DNA from: Lachnospiraceae bacterium
Lineage (GTDB): Bacteria > Bacillota > Clostridia > Lachnospirales > Lachnospiraceae
Direction: 5' to 3'
Assembly: GCA_009911035.1 (NCBI GenBank)
Contig: QXWO01000003.1
Coordinates: forward strand, 1-64,000
DNA length: 64,000 nucleotides
This document shows, piece by piece, positions 46,936 to 55,381 of the stretch; the stretch's first letter is position 1; each line of letters starts with the position of its first letter. The notes under the pieces are model-generated. The model was not told the DNA's origin. It was given only the letters and a program-made list of their open reading frames with translations, and made no database searches. The position numbers were made by a program, and so were the translations under genes.

Positions 46936-48222
46936 TTATTTCTCTTTTGACTGCTCCACTGCGAATTCAGCAGCTTTTCTCACTGCAATATCTTCTTTGA
47001 TCTGAGATACGCTCTTTTCAGGCAGCATTTCTTTTACCTTATCAACTTCCATCTGGTAAGCCTCTGCCATTGCCTTTAATTCCTGCTCGTAGTCTTCCTC
47101 AGAAGCTTCGATATTTTCTGCTTTCGCAATAGCTTCCAGTACCAGTCTGGACTTGATCCTCTTCTCCGCCTGGGGTTTTACCTGTTCGATCATCCTCTCA
47201 TAGCTTGCCCCGGTAAACTGAAGATACTGCTCCATGCTAAGGCCCTGCATCTGTATTCTCTGTGCAAATTCATCCATCATCTGTCTCTGCTGTGTTTCCA
47301 CCATAGCGTCAGGAATTTCCATGTCGGAATCATTTACGATTGCCTCGATAACTGCAGCTTCTTTCGCTTCCTTTGCATCTTTCTCTTTCTTTTCTGTCAG
47401 TTTAGCCTTAACATCCGCTTTGTATTCTTCAAGGGTATCAAATTCTGAAACTTCCCCTGCAAACTCATCATCTAATTCAGGAAGCTCTTTCTCCTTGATT
47501 TCTTTAATGGTACACTTAAATACTGCTGCTTTCCCCCGCAAATCTTCCGCCTGGTAGTCTTCCGGGAAGGTAACATTTACTTCTGTTTCCTTATTGATTT
47601 CCGCGCCAATCAACTGCGCTTCAAATCCGGGAATAAATGCGCCGGAACCGATGGTAAGGGGATAGTTTTCACCCTTGCCGCCTTCAAAAGCAACACCGTC
47701 CACAAATCCTTCAAAATCCAGGACCGTCATATCCCCGTCCTTTACAGGTCTGTCGGTAACTTCAATATTCCTTGCGTTATTCTCCCGCTCTTTGTTTATT
47801 TCTGCATCGACTTCTTCGTCTGTCACATTAAGGTCCGCTTTATCCACTGCGACCCCTTTATATTTGCCCAGCTTTACTTCCGGCTTTAATGCAACTTCTG
47901 CTGTAAAAATAAAAGGTTCTCCTTTTTTGATCTGGGTCACTTCTATCGAAGGAGATGATACAATATCCTCACCGCATTCTTCCACAGCCTTCTCATATGC
48001 ATCAGGAATCAGTTCATTGGCAGCATCCTCATAAAAAATCTCCGGCCCGTACATTTTTTCTACCATCTGACGGGGCACCTTGCCCTTTCTGAAACCGGGA
48101 ATACTAATTTTATTCTTGTTCTTTAAAAAAGCATTCTGCAATGCCTTCTCTAACTCCTGCGCTGAAACCTCAATGATAAGCTTCGCCATGTTCTTTTCCT
48201 GTTTTTCCACCTGTACGCTCAT
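46936..48222 (-). CDS. tig: Trigger factor
   Basis: 428 residues, ribosome-associated chaperone and prolyl isomerase. The ribosome-binding loop GFRKGKVPR (about 44-52) is present in the N-terminal domain. The FKBP-type isomerase domain covers about 150-240 (VLDFEGFVDGVAFEGG ... GSGAFIPGFEAQLIG). A helical C-terminal arm ends KAAEFAVEQSKEK. The start is ATG 48222, downstream of AGGAGG; the ATG seven codons earlier is part of that site. It leads the tig-clpP-clpX group. Confidence 0.97.
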   Translation of the reverse strand: MSVQVEKQEKNMAKLIIEVSAQELEKALQNAFLKNKNKISIPGFRKGKVPRQMVEKMYGPEIFYEDAANELIPDAYEKAVEECGEDIVSSPSIEVTQIKKGEPFIFTAEVALKPEVKLGKYKGVAVDKADLNVTDEEVDAEINKERENNARNIEVTDRPVKDGDMTVLDFEGFVDGVAFEGGKGENYPLTIGSGAFIPGFEAQLIGAEINKETEVNVTFPEDYQAEDLRGKAAVFKCTIKEIKEKELPELDDEFAGEVSEFDTLEEYKADVKAKLTEKKEKDAKEAKEAAVIEAIVNDSDMEIPDAMVETQQRQMMDEFAQRIQMQGLSMEQYLQFTGASYERMIEQVKPQAEKRIKSRLVLEAIAKAENIEASEEDYEQELKAMAEAYQMEVDKVKEMLPEKSVSQIKEDIAVRKAAEFAVEQSKEK

Positions 48223-48308
48223 TTTAAGTACATCCTCCTTCATGATTCCTGTGTCTTTTTTATATAAATTTACTGCTTATTTACAAGCATAGCTACAGTC
48301 ATTTTACG

Positions 48309-48317
48309 ATTATATCA
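48309..48317 (-). promoter_or_regulatory. Extended -10 promoter for tig
   Basis: On the minus strand TGATATAAT, an extended -10 box (TGn plus TATAAT, the hexamer at 48309-48314), about 90 bp before the tig start. No good -35 hexamer was seen, as often with extended -10 promoters. Confidence 0.55.
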
Positions 48318-48395
48318 TACCCGGAAAAAAATTACCAGATTTTTATACGAAAATTAGTAACAAACACTGCCACGCTCGAAATATTCTTCTGTTAA

Positions 48396-48435
48396 GTAAA
48401 ATACCGTCTGACAGATGATACATCTGCCAGACGGT
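48396..48435 (-). terminator. Rho-independent terminator after the second tandem chemoreceptor gene
   Basis: ACCGTCTGACAGATG (48403-48417) and CATCTGCCAGACGGT (48421-48435), with a TTTTA tail on the minus strand. It shares its CCGTCTGACAG core with the terminator at 50283-50324, as expected from gene duplication. Confidence 0.85.
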
Positions 48436-48459
48436 GCATGTGTTTATGTAACAAATATA

Positions 48460-50163
48460 TTATTTATTGTCTAACAATTGGAACTGGCTGACAAGCTCGT
48501 CCAATGTAATTGCCTGTGCCGACAACTGCTGGCTGGTAGCGGATGCTTCCTCTGCAGTTGCGGAGTTGCTCTGTACCACTTCTGAAATCTGGCTGACACC
48601 CTGCTCTGCCTGACGCATGGTTTCCGCCTGGTCTCCTGCCATAACGCTTATCTCCTTGGAGGAAGATGCCATCTGTTTGATTCCGTCCACAACAATTTCT
48701 ATGGAGGCCGCTGCCTGTTCTGCTGCACGGTTGCCGTCCGCTACTTCCTGCATGGAGCCTTCTATCAGTTCCCTTGTATCCACAGCTGCTTTCGCACTCT
48801 GCTCTGCAAGCTGCCTGATCTGGTCTGCCACTACCGCAAAGCCGCGGCCTGCTTCCCCTGCTCTTGCTGCCTCAATGGATGCATTTAAGGATAAAAGGTT
48901 GGTCTGTGACGCGATGGATTCGATTTCGGAAATAATATTTCCAATCTTTGCGGAAGTCTCGTTGATCCGCGCCATAGCCGCCATCATATTATTCATGCCT
49001 GTACGGCTGCGGTCTGCCTCGTCTGCATATTTCTTAGCCTGGACATAAGACTGCTCTGCACTTTCTGCGCTTTTTTCCACTGTTTCTGTAATATTGATAA
49101 TGGTTGCCTGCAATTCTTCCACTGCCCCGGCCTGTTCTGTTGCTCCTTCCGCCAGTGCCTGGGATGCTTCTGCTAAATTGCTGGATCCTGCGGATACTTG
49201 GCTGGATGCTTCTCCGATAGAGCGGATGGTCGTTGTCATCTGGTCCCTTAAACCTCTCATGGAGGCAAACAATTTAGCAAATTCCCCGGTGTATTTTTCC
49301 GGGATCTTGGAACGGACTGCGTAGTTGCCGCTTGCCATCTTTCCTAACAAATCTTCCAAATCATGGATAATTACATTCAGGTTCTCTGCCATGATAGTAG
49401 CTTCTTTTACCAGGGCTGCCACTTCGTCATCCGTATTTATGACAGGGAAATAGGATACCAGATCCCCCTGTGCAAAAGTAACCAGACGCTGTCCCAGTTC
49501 CTTAAGAGGACGTGCAATCCCTATGGCAATGCTCTTTCCTATCCGTGTGGAGATAACCATTGCCGCAGCAATTACGATTATGATTACTATTGCCAGTATC
49601 CAGCTTAATATGGTTAGGTTGGTTGCCAGACTGTTCCCTTCCGTTACCTTTACATTCAAAAGATTTTCCAGCTTTGTGTAAATGCTACTGTAGGCTCCGC
49701 CTAATTCATTTAGGGCAATCTCCTGCGCCTGCTTGCACAGCTCTCTGTCGGTAGTCGCCCCAAGGCTTACAATCCTGTTATCCAGTTCCCAGTAAGCGTC
49801 CAGCTCCGCCTTGATGGCATCATAAGTTTCCCTTCCATCTTCTGAAACAATGGATTTTTCCACATCCGCAAAATACTGCTCAAACAACGCCTTGTGTTCC
49901 GCATGCTGGGCCACTACTGTTGCAATGGCATCGGCATCATCATACCCGATTGCCGCCCGCAAAGACGATCTTACATCTGCAAACTCAAACATGGCCTTCC
50001 CGATATCTCCCTGGGCAAAACCAAAGTTAGTCAGTGCATAAGAATACCTTGCAGCTACAATAAACATTGCTATAATCCCCACAATAGCTGACAGTGCCGT
50101 GATTGATGACACTACAAGAAAAGATTTGGTGAGCCTTTTCTCGATTTTCTCTTTTTTAAACAT
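48460..50163 (-). CDS. Methyl-accepting chemotaxis protein, 4-helix-bundle sensor (copy 2)
   Basis: 567 residues. Helix 1 (16-37), a sensor of about 150 residues that is helical (four-helix-bundle type: [21 protein letters not shown] ... [19 protein letters not shown]), helix 2 (about 185-210), HAMP, and a signalling domain with [31 protein letters not shown]. The ligand domain differs from the neighbour at 50380, while the last 250 residues are almost identical. No C-terminal pentapeptide. A terminator follows. Ligand unknown. Confidence 0.92.
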   Translation of the reverse strand: MFKKEKIEKRLTKSFLVVSSITALSAIVGIIAMFIVAARYSYALTNFGFAQGDIGKAMFEFADVRSSLRAAIGYDDADAIATVVAQHAEHKALFEQYFADVEKSIVSEDGRETYDAIKAELDAYWELDNRIVSLGATTDRELCKQAQEIALNELGGAYSSIYTKLENLLNVKVTEGNSLATNLTILSWILAIVIIIVIAAAMVISTRIGKSIAIGIARPLKELGQRLVTFAQGDLVSYFPVINTDDEVAALVKEATIMAENLNVIIHDLEDLLGKMASGNYAVRSKIPEKYTGEFAKLFASMRGLRDQMTTTIRSIGEASSQVSAGSSNLAEASQALAEGATEQAGAVEELQATIINITETVEKSAESAEQSYVQAKKYADEADRSRTGMNNMMAAMARINETSAKIGNIISEIESIASQTNLLSLNASIEAARAGEAGRGFAVVADQIRQLAEQSAKAAVDTRELIEGSMQEVADGNRAAEQAAASIEIVVDGIKQMASSSKEISVMAGDQAETMRQAEQGVSQISEVVQSNSATAEEASATSQQLSAQAITLDELVSQFQLLDNK

Positions 50164-50282
50164 TACCCTTTCCTCCCTGTCTCATAATGCTGCTATACCG
50201 CAAGCTGGAATTTCTCTACACTAATTCTACCATCTTTTAAAAACTTTACAATATATCTGTGCATATTTTCCAATTTTTTTCT

Positions 50283-50324
50283 AAAAAAATACCGTCTGAC
50301 AGGTAATTCATACCTGTCAGACGG
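50283..50324 (-). terminator. Rho-independent terminator after the first tandem chemoreceptor gene
   Basis: CCGTCTGACAGGTA (50292-50305) and TACCTGTCAGACGG (50311-50324) make a perfect 14-bp stem; ATTTTTTT follows on the minus strand (50283-50289). It ends the gene at 50380 so that the twin at 48460 is separately transcribed. Confidence 0.93.
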
Positions 50325-50379
50325 CACTATCTGCCTTTCTCTCCAATCAATGCAGTAAAAACATTCTGACAGAGAGATT

Positions 50380-52080
50380 TTATTTGCCTTCCAAAACAAA
50401 CTGGCTTACAAGGTCGTCCAGTGTAATTGCCTGTGCGGAAAGTTCCTCGCTTGTGGCGGACGCTTCTTCTGCAGTTGCCGAATTACTCTGCACTACCTCT
50501 GAGATCTGGCTGACGCCCTGCTCTGCCTGACGCATGGTTTCCGCCTGATCTCCTGCCATAACGCTTATCTCCTTGGAGGAAGATGCCATCTGCCCAATTC
50601 CATCCACCACCAGTTCAATAGATGCTGCCGCCTGTTCTGCTGCCCGGTTGCCGTCTGCAACCTCCTGCATGGAGCCTTCTATCAGTTCCCTTGTATCCAC
50701 GGCAGCTTTCGCGCTCTGCTCTGCAAGCTGCCTGATCTGGTCTGCCACTACCGCAAAGCCGCGGCCTGCTTCCCCAGCCCTTGCCGCCTCAATGGATGCA
50801 TTTAAGGATAAAAGGTTGGTCTGTGACGCAATGGATTCGATTTCGGAAATAATATTTCCAATCTTTGCGGAAGTCTCGTTGATCCGTGCCATAGCTGCCA
50901 TCATATTATTCATGCCTGTGCGGCTGCGTTCTGCCTCGTCCGCATATTTCCGGGCCTGGTTGTAGGATTCTTCCGCACTTTCCGCGCTTCTTTCCACTGT
51001 TTCCGTAATGTTGATAATGGTTGCCTGCAATTCTTCCACTGCCCCAGCCTGCTCTGTTGCTCCTTCCGCCAGTGCCTGGGATGCTTCTGCCAGATTACTG
51101 GCCCCCGCAGATACCTGGCTGGATGCCTCTCCGATAGAACGGATCGTTTCATTCATCTGTTTTTTGAGTCCCCGCAAAGCTTCAATCACCTTTACGAAAT
51201 CACCGGAATACTTCTCAGAGATTTTGGACCTGACAGCATAGTTGCCGCCTGCCATCGCTCCCAGCAGTTCTCCCACATCATTAATGATCGCATTCAGGTT
51301 GTCAGCCATCATAGATGCTTCCTTTATCAGATCCGACACTTCATCTTCCGTATCCGCCTGGTTAAAGGGCGATGCCAGATCCCCTCTGGCGAAAGTATCA
51401 AATCTCTCTCCCAAGGCTTTCAGCGGAGCAGCAATTCCCCTTGCAATGCCTTTTCCTATGCGGGTTGCCGCCACCATGGAAACTATGATCACTATAAAAA
51501 TAACTGCTATAAGAACCAAGCTTAAAATTTTAAGGCTGGTTGACAGCTCGTTTCCTTCATCCACTTTTACGTCCAAAAGTCCCTGGAGCTTTGCATAAAT
51601 ACTGTTGTATACTCCTCCGAGCTGGTTAAGGGCCATCTCCTGCGCCTGTCTGCTCCGCTCCGGGTCTGTTGTTGCGCCCAAATTCACGATTTCTGTATCC
51701 AGTTTCCAGTATGTCTCCAGTTCTGCCTCGATTTCATCATAGGTTTTTCTTCCATCTTCTGACACAATGGTCTTTTCCACCGCTGCAAAATATTCCAGAA
51801 ACCGTGCCTTGTTCTCATTATGCTGTGCCACTACAGTAACAATAGCCTCCTCGTTATCATAACCAATCGATGCTCTTAAGGATGATCTTACATCCGCAAA
51901 TTCAAACATGGCTTTTCCGATATCTCCCTGGGCAAAGCCGAAGTTGATAAGTGCATAGGAATATTTTGACGATAAAACAAATATTGCTATAATTCCCACA
52001 ACTGCTGAAAAAGCTGTGATGGCAGCTATTAATACGAAAGATTTTGTAAGTCTTTTCTCTATTCTGTCCTTTTTAAACAT
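50380..52080 (-). CDS. Methyl-accepting chemotaxis protein, 4-helix-bundle sensor (copy 1)
   Basis: 566 residues, tandem paralogue of the gene at 48460-50163. Opening ([23 protein letters not shown]), sensor ([21 protein letters not shown]), second helix near 185-208, HAMP and signalling domain are in the same order. The last 230 or so residues differ by only a handful of positions. The sensor domains have drifted more than the signalling domains, which suggests either a recent duplication with divergent ligand parts or gene conversion in the 3' half. The start is the ATG after a GGAG site. A long gap follows upstream. Confidence 0.92.
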   Translation of the reverse strand: MFKKDRIEKRLTKSFVLIAAITAFSAVVGIIAIFVLSSKYSYALINFGFAQGDIGKAMFEFADVRSSLRASIGYDNEEAIVTVVAQHNENKARFLEYFAAVEKTIVSEDGRKTYDEIEAELETYWKLDTEIVNLGATTDPERSRQAQEMALNQLGGVYNSIYAKLQGLLDVKVDEGNELSTSLKILSLVLIAVIFIVIIVSMVAATRIGKGIARGIAAPLKALGERFDTFARGDLASPFNQADTEDEVSDLIKEASMMADNLNAIINDVGELLGAMAGGNYAVRSKISEKYSGDFVKVIEALRGLKKQMNETIRSIGEASSQVSAGASNLAEASQALAEGATEQAGAVEELQATIINITETVERSAESAEESYNQARKYADEAERSRTGMNNMMAAMARINETSAKIGNIISEIESIASQTNLLSLNASIEAARAGEAGRGFAVVADQIRQLAEQSAKAAVDTRELIEGSMQEVADGNRAAEQAAASIELVVDGIGQMASSSKEISVMAGDQAETMRQAEQGVSQISEVVQSNSATAEEASATSEELSAQAITLDDLVSQFVLEGK

Positions 52081-52790
52081 GGCTATTTTCTTCTCCTTTA
52101 TCCATTTTCACTTTGTCCCGAACCACCGCCCCGCACTTCCCCTGTGCGCCGGCCCAAATCCCTGTGCCCCGGACTGCACGGCATCCTTGCCTTGACCTCA
52201 CCTTCCTATTTAGTTGTCTTCATTCTATCCATCCACAGTCCACTTGTGCTGTTGGAAATATGAAGATTCACCTGCATAACCCCAAAGCAACATTCCCCCT
52301 CTCTTTTTCTTTTTTCAGCCGTCTCTCAGTCCCGGACAAAAAACTGCTCCGGGCGGATGCTGTCTTCTTTGCGTCAGAGCACGCTCCGTCCTCTGCAAAA
52401 ATACTTCCTTTTCCTATGCGTTCCCTTCCGGCTGCGGTGCCTGCATAATCCCCCAGAACCGTAATGCGCCTGTGGCGCTTTACCAACCTTTGGCAAAAAA
52501 TCCCCTCCTGATTTTCCGCTTTATGTACAGAACTTTACCCGCCTCATGCCACTCCGGCAGGCCGGGCAGGAAATACCCACAAAAAAAAGAACATAGAAGT
52601 CTTTTATTTCCTATTAATATTCCCGCCTTAGCTTTTGTATAAATTATATAATATTTGTTAATAATATTCAACATTTTTAATCACATTTGATACATTTTTC
52701 CGCGCAGAATATGTTTGCATTTCCAAACAGTTCTATTTATTGATGAGCAGGCAGTAGAATAATGATTTCCTCTGCCTGCGCAGACTGCTT
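52081..52790. other. Intergenic region between chemoreceptor genes and prophage junction
   Basis: About 700 bp without a convincing gene. The longest open frames here lack ribosome binding sites and family character. The stretch 52620-52690 is AT-rich (TATAAT-like on both strands) and may hold a promoter for the chemoreceptor gene. The rest is GC-rich with small hairpins. Confidence 0.5.
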
Positions 52791-52824
52791 ATTAAAAACA
52801 GCCCGCCTGCATCTGCAGACGGGC
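52791..52824 (-). terminator. Rho-independent terminator of the interrupted SASP gene
   Basis: GCCCGTCTGC and GCAGGCGGGC (52801-52824) form a 10-bp stem with a four-base loop; TGTTTTTAAT follows on the minus strand. It sits 20 bp after the SASP stop. Confidence 0.88.
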
Positions 52825-52843
52825 CATTCTTTTTGCTGTTTTG

Positions 52844-52927
52844 TTATTTCATCTGTTCTTCTTGCTTCTTGATCATTCTACGAACCATTTCACCGCCAAT
52901 GGACCCAGCTTCCTTAGAAGCTAATTG
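52844..52927 (-). pseudogene. 3' fragment of an alpha/beta small acid-soluble spore protein gene (prophage junction)
   Basis: The minus strand reads QLASKEAGSIGGEMVRRMI and ends KKQEEQMK before TAA (52844-52846). This is the conserved C-terminal half of alpha/beta SASPs, the DNA-coating proteins of spores (the GSxGGxMVxxMI signature). The 5' half is absent: the frame runs into the phage endolysin region, whose stop is only 14 bp away. The SASP gene has therefore been split by the prophage, and its 5' part should lie at the prophage's other end, outside the window. The attachment core probably falls at or near 52905-52930. No perfect repeat can be shown without that other end. Confidence 0.78.
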
Positions 52928-52940
52928 ATAACACGAAATC

Positions 52941-53954
52941 CTAGAAACTGGGCTTTACAGTAACTTTTCCGTTGTTATTCTTCGCCCAGTACCTTACTTC
53001 TCTGCTATCCACATGTACAAAACTATTATACTGGATTATTCCTTTGACATCAAGCGACTGTGCATACCGGGCCACCTCTGCAGGTGTATGACCTTTGACA
53101 ACGATATCAAAGGCCTGCCCCTTCATGTGGTGGGATTTCTTTGCGCCGCCTACCTTCTTATTGTAGCTTTCTGTCCGGTATCCGCTGTTGACAGTTACCG
53201 GAGCACCGAAATGGTCCCGGATAGCCTGCAGCTTGTTATGGACAAAGTCCACATCAATCAGGATTTTGTCGGAGCCGTCTTTACACCGGAATTCGCTCAC
53301 CTTGAAATTGCGGGATATGTATGTGTTTCCATCCCTTTTCATGGAAAACTCTTTCACCGCTGATTCGGCATTGCTTTCATTGGCTGGCATATTCCCATAG
53401 TAGATATTCATATCCACATCCGTAGAGATACCCGTAATCCTTCCTGTAGAGGAATGCTGCCACATAAAAGGATTGTAATCCCCCTTGCTGGACGAATACT
53501 TTGCTAGCCACAAAGGATATTTGCTTAAATCCCCGAATTTCCCTGTCAGGTAATCCACATTAGAGTAAACTCCGGCCTCATAGCCCTTACCAGCCAGATA
53601 ATCGCAGAACGCTTTTATAATGGCCGTCCGGCTCTCTTTTGTTTGTGGGTTGCGCTTATCAGAATCATACTCCCAGTCGGCCCATACCCGCATGGTGATG
53701 ATATCCTTATACCCCTCAATGCATTTTTCACACATTTTGGCGTTAAGGACTGCCTCCTCCGTGTTAGCGGCATAAATGAACCAGTAAATACCAATTTTCA
53801 AACCTGTCGTATGGGCCCCGCAGATATTGTTGATAAACTGCTTGTCCATGGTAGACTTTCCATACCCGGCGCGGATGATTACAAAATCTACTGACTGTTT
53901 TACTTTCTGCCAGTCAATTATTCCGTTGTGGTAAGATACATCAATCCCCTTCAT
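52941..53954 (-). CDS. Phage endolysin: GH25 lysozyme fused to M15-type peptidase domain
   Basis: 337 residues. Residues 1-190 are a GH25 muramidase: GIDVSYHNG, RAGYGKS, the acidic catalytic region RVWADWEYD (about 90-98) and GVYSN. Residues about 215-330 resemble a peptidase M15_3 (D-Ala-D-Ala carboxypeptidase-like) domain with FRCKDGSDKI, NSGYRTESYN, the zinc ligands in KKSHHMKGQAFD and FVHVD. The fusion would cut both glycan and peptide of the wall at lysis. It is the last gene before the prophage junction, after the holin. Confidence 0.9.
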   Translation of the reverse strand: MKGIDVSYHNGIIDWQKVKQSVDFVIIRAGYGKSTMDKQFINNICGAHTTGLKIGIYWFIYAANTEEAVLNAKMCEKCIEGYKDIITMRVWADWEYDSDKRNPQTKESRTAIIKAFCDYLAGKGYEAGVYSNVDYLTGKFGDLSKYPLWLAKYSSSKGDYNPFMWQHSSTGRITGISTDVDMNIYYGNMPANESNAESAVKEFSMKRDGNTYISRNFKVSEFRCKDGSDKILIDVDFVHNKLQAIRDHFGAPVTVNSGYRTESYNKKVGGAKKSHHMKGQAFDIVVKGHTPAEVARYAQSLDVKGIIQYNSFVHVDSREVRYWAKNNNGKVTVKPSF

Positions 53955-53964
53955 TCGGACACCT

Positions 53965-54204
53965 TTACTTTCTTAAATCCTTTAAATGCTCGTCCGCCGT
54001 AATGGCCGCCTGCGTAAAACTGTTATTTTTCCACCATGCCCATAAAGATGCTCCGGTTGTTAAAACCATAGATACAGCCTGTCCAAAATCTTCATCCGTA
54101 AACGGAAGCGGATTATATCCGCTTATTGTCAGCACTTGGTTGATAAGAGCAAATGCCAGCACCAAAGTTCTTACAATTGTCATTTTCTCAATTTTTCTTT
54201 TCAT
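53965..54204 (-). CDS. Phage holin (SPP1-type)
   Basis: 79 residues. Basic N-terminus, hydrophobic helix 1 (about 10-28; TLVLAFALINQVLTISG), then the conserved PLPFTDEDF and a second helix with TTGASLWAWWKNNSFT, ending ADEHLKDL. This is the pattern of the SPP1/LL-H-type holins. It permeabilises the membrane to release the endolysin. Its ATG overlaps the stop of the upstream gene (ATGA), so it is translationally coupled. Confidence 0.9.
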   Translation of the reverse strand: MKRKIEKMTIVRTLVLAFALINQVLTISGYNPLPFTDEDFGQAVSMVLTTGASLWAWWKNNSFTQAAITADEHLKDLRK

Positions 54205-54464
54205 GATTTTATACCTTCCTTCTTTTCTAAATTATCAATACGGTGGTTAGCCGTTCTGATTCGTTCCTCCATCACATCAGCCCTTGCCTCCAGCCTGTCC
54301 ACCCGTCCGTCCATGACAGAACAGTTTTCGCATTGTTTTTTCATCTTTTCTTCGAGCTGTGTCACCCGGTATGTAAGCACCTTTGCGCTCCCGAGCACAC
54401 CTACAACAGAACCAAGCAGGCTTGCAAGGGCTGGTATGATGATATTAAGTAATTCGTTTGACAT
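54201..54464 (-). CDS. Small phage membrane protein with coiled coil (holin accessory)
   Basis: 87 residues. An N-terminal helix (about 6-24; IIIPALASLLGSVVGVLG) is followed by an amphipathic coiled coil (YRVTQLEEKMKKQ ... DRLEARADVMEERIRT). The position, next to the holin, and the topology suggest a XhlA-like or antiholin-type partner, but the XhlA motif is not clear. The ATG at 54464 follows GGGGTG; the longer reading starts at a TTG upstream of this site. It overlaps the holin start by four bases. Confidence 0.65.
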   Translation of the reverse strand: MSNELLNIIIPALASLLGSVVGVLGSAKVLTYRVTQLEEKMKKQCENCSVMDGRVDRLEARADVMEERIRTANHRIDNLEKKEGIKS

Positions 54465-54502
54465 ATAAACACCCCGCAAACATTTCTTAAGTACATGATA
54501 AC

Positions 54503-54628
54503 TTATAAAAGTCCAGAAGTTGTACCATTTTTAGACAGCCATTCTTGTGTTACTTTTTTCCATAATATTGGCACATCGTCAATGGAAATTTCATTATTTA
54601 AAATTTTAATTCCATAAAATCTTCCCAT
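54503..54628 (-). CDS. Very small phage tail-region protein (CD1375-like)
   Basis: 41 residues: MGRFYGIKILNNEISIDDVP then ILWKKVTQEWLSKNG and GLL. The order (G..Y..ki...e..IDDVP..w...v..WL...G) matches the short CD1375-type proteins common in clostridial phages between the tail and lysis genes. Its ATG overlaps the stop of the upstream gene (TAATG), giving translational coupling. It was found by reading the gap. Function unknown. Confidence 0.75.
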   Translation of the reverse strand: MGRFYGIKILNNEISIDDVPILWKKVTQEWLSKNGTTSGLL

Positions 54629-55020
54629 TATGCAAGACCTCCTTCCTCTGCAAGCCTACTAACTGCCGCTCCTAAATCTGTGATTGCCCCATCTTGCACT
54701 TCTTGTCTGTTTTCTAATGATTCAACCATCTCCATTAAAAACTCAACTTCCGTTTTTCCCCTAAGCTTGAAACTGGTAAGGACAGTCCTGTCTTTATTTA
54801 ATGTAGATGTTTCTGAATCTAGTATAAGGTTCTGGTATGTGGCCACTATCAGCCCGTCACCGTCTTTTATCTGTACCTCTGACAGATTGTTTTCAGTGAG
54901 TCTGTCCCATACTGATACCATGTCCTGTTTTGTGTCTGACAGGACTTTCATATCCGGCAGGCTGGCACCCGTTTCCAGCCCTATTTCAGAGCCGTCTTTT
55001 AAAACTAATATATTTTTCAT
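54628..55020 (-). CDS. Phage protein of unknown function, tail region
   Basis: 130 residues, acidic. The N-terminal half is a beta-rich domain (NILVLKDGSEIGLETGASLPDMKVLSD). The second half has TVLTSFKLRGKTEVEFLMEMVE and a predicted coiled coil (LENRQEVQDGAITDLGAAVSRLAEE). No membrane helix or signal peptide. The place between tail-fibre and lysis genes suggests a tail accessory or fibre chaperone. No family recognised. Confidence 0.6.
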   Translation of the reverse strand: MKNILVLKDGSEIGLETGASLPDMKVLSDTKQDMVSVWDRLTENNLSEVQIKDGDGLIVATYQNLILDSETSTLNKDRTVLTSFKLRGKTEVEFLMEMVESLENRQEVQDGAITDLGAAVSRLAEEGGLA

Positions 55021-55079
55021 GTTTTCTTTACCTTCTTTCTCCGGGATCTTTCCGGTTATTTTTATTTGTTTTTATTAAG

Positions 55080-55358
55080 CTAAATAGCAATTTAAATAAT
55101 CTTCCCTCTTTAAGCGTAAACCTTATACATTACACTGGATCCACAACGTTTTCCGCTTTATGCAATAATATTACAGCCCCGTGTATTTGTATAACATCAA
55201 CAGAACACATTACAGATAAGCCAAATAACAAATATGGTGTGATCGTTATTTGCAAGTTTTCCACAAACCGAATAGGAGGAATAATATTATGTACAGATGG
55301 GAGTGTTCTACACAATTCATACAATACCAATACCATGAACTGGAATGGCTGGTCATAA
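55080..55358 (+). pseudogene. Silent, inverted alternative tail-fibre C-terminus
   Basis: On the plus strand, opposite to all phage genes, the frame reads LNSNLNNLPSLSVNLIHYTG and continues through TAPCICITSTEH, KYGVIVICKFSTNRIGG and CTDGSVLHNSYNT to WNGWS before a TAA (55356-55358). This is the pyocin-knob-like end of a tail fibre, including the W-x-x-W/GW closing motif. It has no start codon or ribosome binding site of its own. It begins with the same 14 bp as the fibre gene's C-terminal junction, in the same frame, so inversion would attach its 87 residues to the fibre shaft. It is silent in the present orientation. Confidence 0.75.
55081..55094 (+). repeat. Left inverted repeat of invertible tail-fibre segment
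   Basis: TAAATAGCAATTTA, plus strand. The same 14 bases occur on the minus strand at 55694-55707. The site has internal dyad symmetry (TAAAT and ATTTA around AGCA), as expected for a recombinase crossover site. Confidence 0.75.
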
Positions 55359-55381
55359 TTATGCAGAAATATAAAGCTCAA

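Noticed and set aside
48617-49048. Plus-strand open frames opposite the chemoreceptor genes (also 50573-50965)
   Set aside because: Mirror frames of the conserved signalling domain; the repetitive serine/alanine content is typical of antisense shadows.
52300-52420. c-di-GMP (GEMM-I) riboswitch upstream of a chemoreceptor gene
   Set aside because: On the minus strand GACGCAAAG and ACGCATAGG resemble two conserved pieces, but the GGCCTAA and the pairing with the second helix are missing. Only a covariance-model search could revive it.
52480-52674. 64-residue minus-strand open frame
   Set aside because: No ribosome binding site, low-complexity AT-rich start and no homology-like motif.
55130-55381. 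83-residue minus-strand open frame just after the tail-fibre stop
   Set aside because: It starts at a TTG overlapping the fibre stop and has no family character. The opposite strand in the same place carries a clear tail-fibre tip, so this is its shadow.
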